8,235 bases of DNA from Kiritimatiellia bacterium. GTDB taxonomy: Bacteria > Verrucomicrobiota > Kiritimatiellia > UBA8416. Positions 1 to 5,831 of this stretch are shown piece by piece. Under the pieces are notes generated by a model. The model had not been told where the DNA came from. It did not search any database and was given only the letters and a program-made list of their open reading frames with translations. The stretch is from assembly GCA_007126175.1 (NCBI GenBank), contig SLBU01000170.1, positions 1 to 8,235 on the forward strand. The letters are read 5' to 3'. Positions within the stretch are counted from its first letter, which is position 1. Every line of letters starts with the position of its first letter. Both the position numbers and the translations under genes were made by a program.

Positions 1-287
1 CGAAGCTGTTGGCGCGATTACGGGCGGATGGCCAGGCCACGGTGCTGCTCGGCTCCTCGAATTATACCCGGCGCAATCTCAGAAACTATAACCTTGAAAC
101 CGTAATAGAAGTGCGGGGACCCATCGAGGACGCCTTTTTCGAGGATGTGCGCGCATATCTAAAGCGGATCTGGACCAACGGGAATGGCGCGGAAATCAGC
201 GCGAATTTTGCGGTGTACGACGATGCCAGCCGTTGGCACCGCTGGCTGTATCGGTTCCAGGAAGCCACCGGACTCAGTACCTTCTAG
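1..287 (+). CDS. Phospholipase D-like protein, C-terminal part (5' end outside window)
   Basis: The open frame enters from the left edge (first full codon at 3-5) and stops with TAG at 285-287, giving about 94 residues. The visible part carries GSSNYTRRNLRNYNLE (codons from about nt 51), which matches the G-S-x-x-N segment following an HxK motif in phospholipase D/cardiolipin synthase-like proteins. The first visible codon is Lys and could be the Lys of HxK, with the His just outside the window; that is inference. The end (WLYRFQEATGLSTF) resembles C-termini I recall from bacterial proteins annotated as PLD-like. Family members hydrolyse or transfer phosphodiester bonds, often in phospholipids, but some are nucleases, so the substrate is unknown. 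Membrane or signal segments cannot be judged from this fragment. The gene converges with the minus-strand amino-acid cluster and is probably unrelated to it. Confidence 0.8.
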   Translation, partial: KLLARLRADGQATVLLGSSNYTRRNLRNYNLETVIEVRGPIEDAFFEDVRAYLKRIWTNGNGAEISANFAVYDDASRWHRWLYRFQEATGLSTF

Positions 288-302
288 CTACCCAGTACCT
301 TC
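275..302. repeat. 10-bp direct repeat spanning the end of the PLD-like gene
   Basis: CAGTACCTTC occurs at 275-284 and again at 293-302, a period of 18 bp. The first copy encodes the last residues (S-T-F) before the TAG at 285-287 and the second lies just after the stop. It looks like a small local duplication. No function is evident. Confidence 0.6.
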
Positions 303-496
303 ATTGTTTAGCTTTCCTTTGGACGCAATATCAACTCCCTATTTCGGATCACGAGAACGGCGACGAGAACGGATTACGAGTTAGCAAAATAAATCGTTAA
401 CCGTTCGCGCGTGCCCGCCGTAGCTGCGCGAAGGCTGGGTCGCCGTTCTCGTAAACCGAACTCCCAGCAATTCGATTCCCAAGTTACCCCCCCGCA
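288..496. other. Convergent intergenic gap
   Basis: This stretch separates the stop of the PLD-like gene from the end of cimA on the opposite strand. Apart from the inverted-repeat element and the second copy of the small direct repeat I see no gene, no tRNA-like fold and no stem followed by a T-run on either strand. The part outside the element (303-342 and 461-496) is relatively AT-rich and featureless. Confidence 0.6.
343..460. repeat. 118-bp inverted-repeat element between convergent genes
   Basis: The arms at 343-364 and 439-460 are reverse complements at 20 of 22 positions. The inner 14 bp are exact (ACGAGAACGGCGAC at 351-364 against GTCGCCGTTCTCGT at 439-452). The 74-bp interior contains a second exact inverted repeat, TTCGCGC at 404-410 and GCGCGAA at 426-432. 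The left arm core ACGAGAACGG is also repeated directly at 363-372. AACTCCC occurs on both sides (333-339 and 459-465), which could be a 7-bp target duplication, although the arms do not begin exactly at it. No open frame of note lies inside. It could be a MITE-like or REP-like element, or a structured 3' region protecting or ending the two converging transcripts. There is no T-tract, so a classical intrinsic terminator is not supported. Confidence 0.65.
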
Positions 497-2098
497 TCAT
501 CTTGGAGGGGTGCTTTTGCTCTGGCGGGCTTCTTCCTGCATGAAGAGTTTGTATTCCACGCTGTCGAGCAGGGCAATCCAGGAGGCCTCGATGATGTTCT
601 CCGAAACCCCCACGGTGCCCCAGGTTTTATTGCCGTCGGTAGATTCGATCTGTACCTGTGTGGTGGCGGCCGTGGCCTCCTGGGGGTCGAGAATCCGGAC
701 GCGGAAATCGGCAAGCTGAACCTTGGTGATTTCGGGGAAGAAGGGGCTGAGGGCCTTGCGTAGGGCACTATCGAGGGCATTGACGGGGCCATCGCCCTCC
801 GCTACCGTGTGGGCAACGGTATCTTTGACACGCACCTTGACCGTGGCCTCGGAGATACAGGGCTCGTCGGCTCCGCGTTTCTCGACCACGACCCGGAAGC
901 CCTCCAGCCCGAAGAAGGGCTTGTGCTTTTTCAGAACCTTTTGCACCAGGATCTTGAAAGAGGCATCGGCGGCTTCAAAGGCATAGCCTTTATGTTCCAA
1001 GGCCTTGAGCTCCTTCAAGATGGCGGCAGTTTCCTCTTTGGTGGCTGAGCCCCCGCCGACTTCCTGCGCTTTGAGCAGAATGCTGCTGCCACCGGATACC
1101 TCCGAAACCAGCACATGGCGCTCGTTGCCAACCAATTCGGGGCGAATGTGCTCGAAGGTCTCAGGATTTTTCTGTACGGCATTCACATGCGCACCGCCCT
1201 TGTGGCTGAAGGCGGCATGTCCGACGAAGGGGGCGCGCACATCGCTGCGCAGGTTTACCAGGTCATCGACGAACAGCGAAAGATCGCGCAGGTGGCGCAG
1301 CTTGCTGGGGGGGATGCAGGCGGCCCCGAGTTTAAGTTGTAGGGCGGGCATGATGGTCGTGAGATTACAATTTCCGCAGCGTTCGCCGTAGCCATTCATG
1401 GTGCCTTGCACTTGTAGGGCACCGGCGCGTACAGCCTCGATAGCATTGGCCACACCGCAGCCACCATCATTGTGGGTATGAATACCGATGGCGGTTGCGG
1501 TGGCATGCTTTACGGTCTCGGTGATGCGAAAGACTTCGTGAGGCATGCAGCCGCCATTGGTATCGCACAGTACCAGTACATCGGCACCGGCCCGCCCGGC
1601 CGCTTCGAGCACTTGCATGGCATACGCGGGATCGTTTTTGTACCCATCGAAGAAGTGTTCGGCATCGAAGATCACTTCCTTGCCTTGATCCTTCAGGAAT
1701 GCCACCGTATCGCCGACCATGGCAAGATTCTCGGCTGGCGTGGTGCGGAGCACATCCTTGACATGCAGCTTCCAGCTTTTGCCGTAGATCGTGACGACCG
1801 GGGTATCGGCCTTGAGAAGCCCCTGCACGATGGGATCATCCTGCACCTTGGTCTTGACGCGCCGCGTGCTGCCGAACGCGGCAATCTTGGCATGCCGGAA
1901 CTCTTCGCGCCGGACCGCTTCGAAAAAGGCCATGTCCTTCGGGTTCGAGCCGGGAAATCCCCCCTCGATGTAATCCACCCCGAATTGATCCAGGCGGCGT
2001 GCCAGCAAGAGCTTGCCGATCGAGGAAAAGGAAACGCCTTCGGCTTGGGCACCATCGCGCAAGGTGGTGTCGTAGATCGCTACTTTTGGTTTTTTCAT
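497..2098 (-). CDS. cimA: (R)-citramalate synthase
   Basis: The 533-residue protein belongs to the DRE-TIM metallolyase (isopropylmalate/homocitrate/citramalate synthase) family and matches the long bacterial CimA type. It condenses acetyl-CoA with pyruvate to (R)-citramalate, the first step of a threonine-independent route to 2-oxobutyrate and isoleucine, in the cytosol. Visible motifs are DTTLRDGAQ (10-18, with R14 and D15 at the active site), HTHND (207-211, metal ligands H207 and H209), and GERCGN (238-243, N243). The TIM barrel covers about 1-280, followed by a linker and a C-terminal LeuA-type regulatory domain (about 395-515), where isoleucine feedback usually acts. The start is supported by AGGAGA five nt-scale upstream. 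It is the last gene of the hom-lysC-cimA cluster, 13 nt after lysC. A strict 2-isopropylmalate or homocitrate synthase is less likely given the overall sequence. Confidence 0.93.
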   Translation of the reverse strand: MKKPKVAIYDTTLRDGAQAEGVSFSSIGKLLLARRLDQFGVDYIEGGFPGSNPKDMAFFEAVRREEFRHAKIAAFGSTRRVKTKVQDDPIVQGLLKADTPVVTIYGKSWKLHVKDVLRTTPAENLAMVGDTVAFLKDQGKEVIFDAEHFFDGYKNDPAYAMQVLEAAGRAGADVLVLCDTNGGCMPHEVFRITETVKHATATAIGIHTHNDGGCGVANAIEAVRAGALQVQGTMNGYGERCGNCNLTTIMPALQLKLGAACIPPSKLRHLRDLSLFVDDLVNLRSDVRAPFVGHAAFSHKGGAHVNAVQKNPETFEHIRPELVGNERHVLVSEVSGGSSILLKAQEVGGGSATKEETAAILKELKALEHKGYAFEAADASFKILVQKVLKKHKPFFGLEGFRVVVEKRGADEPCISEATVKVRVKDTVAHTVAEGDGPVNALDSALRKALSPFFPEITKVQLADFRVRILDPQEATAATTQVQIESTDGNKTWGTVGVSENIIEASWIALLDSVEYKLFMQEEARQSKSTPPR

Positions 2099-2102
2099 GG
2101 TG

Positions 2103-2108
2103 TCTCCT
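2103..2108 (-). promoter_or_regulatory. Ribosome binding site of cimA
   Basis: AGGAGA on the minus strand lies 4 nt before the ATG at 2096-2098, within the 13-nt gap after the lysC stop (TGA at 2112-2114). It supports the chosen start and independent translation initiation of cimA. Confidence 0.75.
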
Positions 2109-2111
2109 GCA

Positions 2112-3482
2112 TCAGTCCATCAGGTTGGCTGGTGTTTCAAAAAATTCCTTGTACAGTGCCTTGAGGGCTGGCAGGGCATCCTCGTTGCTGACACCGAACA
2201 TCATGCTGATTTCGGAGGAGCCCTGATTGAGCATCTCGACATTCACGCCTGCCTCCGCGAGTGCCCGCGTGGCGCCGCTGGCAACACCAACGGCATAGCG
2301 CATGCCTTCGCCCACGATCATGATCAGGGCCATGCCGTGCTCCACACTGATATTGTCGGGTTCAAGTTCCTCCTTGATGCGGCGACAGACCACCTCTTCG
2401 GTTGCTGCGGGGAAACTCGCCTCGTCAATGATGATCGAGATATTGTCAATACCGGAGGGCGTATGTTCGTAGGAAACACCTTCCTCCTCGAAAATCTGGA
2501 GCAGGCGACGTCCGAAGCCGATTTCACGGTTCATGAGATACTTGCTGATAAATACGGTGCAGAAGCCACCACTGGCGGCAATGCCGACGACGCGACTATC
2601 GATCACCTGGTGTTCGGGTACGATCATCGTGCCGGGGGCATCCGGGGCATTCGTGTTCTTGATGCAGATCGGGATGCCTGCGCGTACGGCCGGAATGATC
2701 GCCTCATCGTGCAGTACGCCGAAACCGGCATAGGACAGTTCGCGCATTTCCCGGTAGGTGAGTTCGCGCACCGCTAACGGGTTATGGATAACCCGTGGGT
2801 CTGCCACATAGACGGCATCCACATCCGTAAAATTCTCGTAGAGCATGGCGTTGGTTGCGGCCGCCAGGATGGCACCAGTGATGTCAGATCCTCCGCGCGA
2901 GAAGGTTACAATCTCGCCGCCGGGTGTGTACCCGAAGAAACCGGGAAACACGACGATGTCCTTGATATAGGCCAGATCGGCCAGTTTTTCGATGGATTCC
3001 GGGAGCAGCCGGGCACGACCGTACTCATCGGTCACGAGCAGTCCCGCTTCGCCGGGATTCAAGTATCGGGCACTGCAGCCGGCCTTGCGGAGCGCCCCGG
3101 CAATCAGGCGCGCGCTGTTGTCCTCGCCGGCAGCCTTGACGGCATCTTGATAGCGGCCAACGTGTTCGGTCGAACCTGCCACGGCATCGTGCAGGGCATT
3201 GGTAATCGAGGTTGCGACAGCCGGATCGAGCTCCAAATCGCGGCAGATCTCGGTATACCGCGCAACGACTGGGGCCAGCAGGCTTTCCCAGTCCCCTTCC
3301 GCTAACCGGGCTTCCGCGCAATGCATTAACATGTCGGTTACCTTGGTATCCTCCTTGGAACGCTTGCCGGGGGCGGACACCACCACAATCTGCCGCGTGG
3401 GATCCGCCAGAATGATGGCACAAACCTTTCTGATCTGGTTGGCGTCGGAAACGGAGCTGCCCCCGAATTTACATACTTTCAT
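2112..3482 (-). CDS. lysC: Aspartate kinase, Bacillus ThrD/YclM-like class, with C-terminal ACT domains
   Basis: This 456-residue aspartokinase phosphorylates L-aspartate to 4-aspartyl phosphate, the entry step for lysine, threonine, methionine and diaminopimelate. The kinase domain (about 1-290) begins with KFGGSS (5-10) and includes AAGED (117-121), FSRGGSDITG (194-203) and FTDVDAVY (218-225). Two ACT-type regulatory segments follow (about 298-375 and 380-450), containing SKYLMNREIGFGRR (313-326) and NQGSSEISMMFGV (419-431). The motifs SAPGKR and EDTKVTD (36-50) and YAGFGVLHDEA (251-261) resemble the roughly 450-residue Bacillus YclM (ThrD) class as I remember it, not the roughly 410-residue LysC common in proteobacteria. 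The start at 3480-3482 is chosen because AAGGA precedes it, the protein then begins with the conserved kinase strand, and the longer frame from 3557 would overlap hom. It is 16 nt after hom. Confidence 0.93.
   Translation of the reverse strand: MKVCKFGGSSVSDANQIRKVCAIILADPTRQIVVVSAPGKRSKEDTKVTDMLMHCAEARLAEGDWESLLAPVVARYTEICRDLELDPAVATSITNALHDAVAGSTEHVGRYQDAVKAAGEDNSARLIAGALRKAGCSARYLNPGEAGLLVTDEYGRARLLPESIEKLADLAYIKDIVVFPGFFGYTPGGEIVTFSRGGSDITGAILAAATNAMLYENFTDVDAVYVADPRVIHNPLAVRELTYREMRELSYAGFGVLHDEAIIPAVRAGIPICIKNTNAPDAPGTMIVPEHQVIDSRVVGIAASGGFCTVFISKYLMNREIGFGRRLLQIFEEEGVSYEHTPSGIDNISIIIDEASFPAATEEVVCRRIKEELEPDNISVEHGMALIMIVGEGMRYAVGVASGATRALAEAGVNVEMLNQGSSEISMMFGVSNEDALPALKALYKEFFETPANLMD
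2777..2796. repeat. 9+2+9 inverted repeat inside lysC
   Basis: ACGGGTTAT (2777-2785) and ATAACCCGT (2788-2796) are perfect reverse complements separated by GG. They lie in the kinase domain coding sequence around residues 229-235 (P-R-V-I-H-N-P). As RNA it would form a tight stem of 7-8 bp. It may be chance, an intragenic binding site or a pause/processing hairpin. Confidence 0.5.
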
Positions 3483-3489
3483 GCTTACG

Positions 3490-3494
3490 TCCTT
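3490..3494 (-). promoter_or_regulatory. Ribosome binding site deciding the lysC start
   Basis: AAGGA on the minus strand lies 7 nt before the ATG at 3480-3482, inside the 16-nt gap after the hom stop (TAA, 3499-3501). It favours this ATG over the in-frame ATG 25 codons upstream at 3557, which lies within hom. Confidence 0.7.
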
Positions 3495-3498
3495 GTGT

Positions 3499-4794
3499 TT
3501 AGATGGTTGCGATGCGCAAGCGAACTGTCGGCGGTTCGACAACCGAAAGTTCTGCAATCGCCGCGAGTGCGGCGGTCATATTTGCTTCGAGCGCCTCATG
3601 GGTCACAATGATCAGCGTGGCATGTCCTTGGGCATCCGGGCGTTTCTGGATGAAGGACTCGATGCTGATATTACGTTTTGCCAGTAGCCCTGTAATCTGG
3701 GCGAGCACACCGGGTTGATCCTCGACCGACAACCGCAGGTAATAGCGGCAGAGAATCTGCTGGATATCCTTGACTTGCAGCGATTCGCCCGTCGGGGGAA
3801 TCGCGGGTACGCGCATCATGGCGTCCATGGTCAAATTGCGGGCGGCATCGGCAATGTCGGCTAGCACGGTGCTTGCAGTCGGTAGGCGCCCGGCCCCACG
3901 CCCATAGTACATGGTGTGGTCGGCGAGATCGGATTCGACCATCACGGCATTAAATACGCCATGCACGGATGCGAGCAGGGAGCTTTGCGGAACCAGTGTC
4001 GGGGCTACGCGGATCTCTATGGCATCCCCGTCACGTCGAATCACGGCCAGCAGTTTGATGTGGTACCCGAGTGCAGCCGCCTGCTCGACGTCCGTCCGCG
4101 CAAGATCACCAATGCCCTCGATATGCACCTGTGTGAGGTCGAAGGGTTTTCCATACGCGAGGGAGGCCAGGATGGTCGCCTTGTGGGCCGTATCGAACCC
4201 GTCAATATCCAGCGATGGATCGGCTTCGGCATAGCCCAGGCGCTGGGCATCCTCAAGCACATTGGCAAAGGGTAACCCCTCTGTCTCCATGCGGGTCAGG
4301 ATATAGTTGCAGGTCCCGTTAAGGATGCCCTGTATGGATAGGATGTTGTTTCCGGCCAGGCCCTCGCGCAAGGCACGGATGATGGGGATGCCGCCGCCGA
4401 CACTCGCACCGAAATACAAATCCGCCTGATGTTTCTCAGAAAGGGCATAGAGACTTGCACCATGTTCAGCCAGCAGTTTCTTGTTGGCGGTAACGACGGG
4501 TTTGCCGAGCTGTAGCGCTTGCTCCACGAGTTTGCGTGCCACCCCGGTGCCCCCGATAAGTTCGACCACAATATCTACATCGTCGCGGGCAATCAGTGCC
4601 GCGGCGTCGGTTGTCAGTAGATCGGGGTCGACAGCGATCCCGCGATCAGTCTCAATGTCAAGGTCGGCAATCCCGCGCAATACGGGTTTCACGCCGAGGC
4701 GCTGCGCTAGCAACGCGCCATTGTGCATGAGACCTTCCACCACACCGGCCCCAACGGTTCCAAATCCGAGTATTCCTATACCAACTGTCTGCAT
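3499..4794 (-). CDS. hom: Homoserine dehydrogenase, monofunctional, with C-terminal ACT domain
   Basis: The 431-residue protein reduces L-aspartate 4-semialdehyde to L-homoserine with NAD(P)H, committing flux to threonine and methionine. The N-terminal Rossmann domain carries GFGTVG (10-15). TANKK follows at 102-106, and LNGTCNYIL (158-166) leads into the catalytic domain. GYAEADPSLDIDGFDTAHK (187-205) supplies E190, D196, D201 and K205, matching the spacing of the yeast residues E208, D214, D219 and K223. A single ACT domain (about 351-420, with VEDQPGVLAQITGLL) probably mediates threonine feedback. The length is typical for the monofunctional bacterial enzyme. The start at 4792-4794 makes the protein begin directly at the Rossmann strand; a longer frame from 4896 would add 34 residues without family resemblance. 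It is the first gene of the hom-lysC-cimA cluster. Aspartate semialdehyde dehydrogenase, the step in between, is not in the window. Confidence 0.95.
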   Translation of the reverse strand: MQTVGIGILGFGTVGAGVVEGLMHNGALLAQRLGVKPVLRGIADLDIETDRGIAVDPDLLTTDAAALIARDDVDIVVELIGGTGVARKLVEQALQLGKPVVTANKKLLAEHGASLYALSEKHQADLYFGASVGGGIPIIRALREGLAGNNILSIQGILNGTCNYILTRMETEGLPFANVLEDAQRLGYAEADPSLDIDGFDTAHKATILASLAYGKPFDLTQVHIEGIGDLARTDVEQAAALGYHIKLLAVIRRDGDAIEIRVAPTLVPQSSLLASVHGVFNAVMVESDLADHTMYYGRGAGRLPTASTVLADIADAARNLTMDAMMRVPAIPPTGESLQVKDIQQILCRYYLRLSVEDQPGVLAQITGLLAKRNISIESFIQKRPDAQGHATLIIVTHEALEANMTAALAAIAELSVVEPPTVRLRIATI

Positions 4795-5090
4795 GATGAT
4801 AAATGCCTTCTCTAACGTTTCTGGTTCTTTACCGGTGCAATCGGGGTGTCGAGAGAGCTCCCAGCAAAACCGGTTTTGTATGTATACAGCTTTCAATCGT
4901 ATGCGGATGGCCCGGCTCTTACAAGCATTTTACCAGTGGTGCAAAGCAGATGCAGGCCATTTTCCTCAAAATACGCGTTTTACTCGATTCGTTTTCTGGT
5001 CCAACGATGGGTGCATTTGGGTGATTGTTCATGGTGTACGCATGCTAGGCTTGACGTGGTCCACCTGCTACGGGCAGGGTACGCGGTAGT
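4795..5090. promoter_or_regulatory. Divergent control region between hom and rsmE-like gene
   Basis: This gap of about 296 bp must hold the promoters of both clusters, but none is convincing. On the minus strand, weak sigma-70-like pairs are TTGGAC/TAAAAC (5004-4999 and 4982-4977, 16-bp spacer) and TTGCAC/TAAGAG (4944-4939 and 4921-4916, 17-bp spacer). For hom, AGAAGG (4811-4806) sits 11 nt before the ATG, a long but usable spacing. On the plus strand TTGACG at 5051-5056 has no matching -10 element, and the rsmE-like gene has no clear Shine-Dalgarno sequence. No leader peptide rich in Thr, Ile or Lys codons, and no attenuator hairpin with a U-run, is visible ahead of hom. Confidence 0.5.
4865..4878. 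promoter_or_regulatory. 14-bp perfect palindrome upstream of hom (possible operator)
   Basis: CAAAACCGGTTTTG is a perfect palindrome about 70 bp upstream of the hom ATG. An 8-bp palindrome TGTATACA follows at 4881-4888, and the palindrome's core ACCGGT recurs at 4831-4836. Such dyads upstream of an amino-acid biosynthesis operon may bind a dimeric repressor or activator. No known regulator site is recognised, so the role is inferred from position only. Confidence 0.35.
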
Positions 5091-5831
5091 ATGAATCAGG
5101 TTGTGATCAAGCCAGACGAGTTGCATGGGGATCGGCAAGTGGTGCTCACAGGGCGCCGGGCCGAACATGTCCTTGGTGTGTTGCGTAAAGGGGTAGGCGG
5201 TCTGGTGCGCGTTGGGTTGCTGGGGGGCGGGCGCGGGGTGGCTGAGGTTGTCGCCGTGAAAACGGACGGAGATGTGTCTTTACGCTGTGCCTTTACGGAA
5301 CCTGCTCTGCCACCAACCGGCATTACATTGCTACTGGCATTACCACGCCCGAAGGTGTTGCGACGGCTTTTTGCACCGCTGGCGGGCTGGGGTGTGGAAA
5401 CATTGATCCTGACCAATGCGGCCAAGGTCGAGCGGGTGTATTTCGATACGCACTGGCTCCAGCCGGAACAGTATGAACCGCTTTTGATCGAGGGACTCGA
5501 GCAAAGCGGGGAAACCCGCATGCCGAAGGTGCGGGTCGAACGCCGCTTGAAACCACTGGTGGAGGATGAACTGACGCACTGGCCCGGCACGCGCCTTTTG
5601 TTGCACCCGGGGGCGGATGCTTGTCCGGCGACACAGGCGCGTTTGGCAGGTCCGACGCTGGTGGCGATTGGTCCCGAGGGGGGCTGGACAGATTATGAAG
5701 TTGCTTTGTTGCGTATGCATGGGTTTAGATGCATAACACTGGGTGCCCGTATTTTGCGAAGCGATATCGCCGTACACAGTATCATAGGGATTTTACACGG
5801 TCTTTTGTTAGAGGGGGAAGCCAATGGCTAG
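5091..5831 (+). CDS. RsmE-family rRNA (uracil-N3)-methyltransferase, divergent branch
   Basis: The 246-residue protein is a SPOUT-fold methyltransferase of the RsmE family; the type enzyme methylates N3 of U1498 in 16S rRNA using S-adenosylmethionine. The N-terminal PUA-like part (about 1-70) includes RRAEHVLGVLR (22-32). The catalytic part contains ALPRPKVLRR (83-92), LEQSG (136-140), the trefoil-knot motif IGPEGGW (193-199) and LGARILRSDIA (217-227). Canonical RsmE has an R-T-E-T-A-like sequence where this one reads R-S-D-I-A, and a K-x-T-E-L-G-V-like segment where this one has the LPRPK-LRR form. I associate that form with a second RsmE-like group in gammaproteobacteria, from memory. The exact target base is therefore uncertain and I leave the symbol blank. 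The start lacks a good Shine-Dalgarno sequence, but the N-terminus fits the family. Its last 8 nt overlap rlmB. Confidence 0.85.
   Translation: MNQVVIKPDELHGDRQVVLTGRRAEHVLGVLRKGVGGLVRVGLLGGGRGVAEVVAVKTDGDVSLRCAFTEPALPPTGITLLLALPRPKVLRRLFAPLAGWGVETLILTNAAKVERVYFDTHWLQPEQYEPLLIEGLEQSGETRMPKVRVERRLKPLVEDELTHWPGTRLLLHPGADACPATQARLAGPTLVAIGPEGGWTDYEVALLRMHGFRCITLGARILRSDIAVHSIIGILHGLLLEGEANG
5812..5817 (+). promoter_or_regulatory. Ribosome binding site of rlmB inside the rsmE-like gene
   Basis: AGGGGG lies 6 nt before the ATG at 5824-5826, still within the coding end of the preceding gene. The ATG overlaps the upstream stop by 8 nt (ATGGCTAG), an arrangement typical of translational coupling. 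Confidence 0.7.

Noticed and set aside
351..380. Two or three ACGAG-type direct repeats as a CRISPR-like or iteron array
   Set aside because: There are only two full 10-bp copies, directly abutting with no spacers, and they are explained as part of one arm of the inverted-repeat element.
486..511. ACCCC/GGGGT hairpin at the cimA stop as a terminator
   Set aside because: The stem is only 5 bp with a 16-nt loop, and no T-run follows on the minus strand.
1472..2777. Long plus-strand open frames opposite cimA and lysC (1472-2164 and 2097-2777)
   Set aside because: They lie antisense to genes with full family motifs, have no recognisable domains, and show His/Asp/Gly-rich composition typical of the reverse strand of a GC-rich gene.
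3483..3557. Longer lysC start at 3557
   Set aside because: It would overlap hom by about 59 nt and add 25 residues lacking similarity, while the ATG at 3482 has AAGGA at good spacing and the conserved kinase start.
4795..4896. Longer hom start at 4896
   Set aside because: The added 34 residues do not resemble the family, and the protein from 4794 begins properly at the Rossmann fold.
5051..5056. TTGACG as a -35 box for the rsmE-like gene
   Set aside because: No -10-like hexamer occurs at 15-19 bp; the nearest TA-rich hexamer is 30 bp away and overlaps the start codon.
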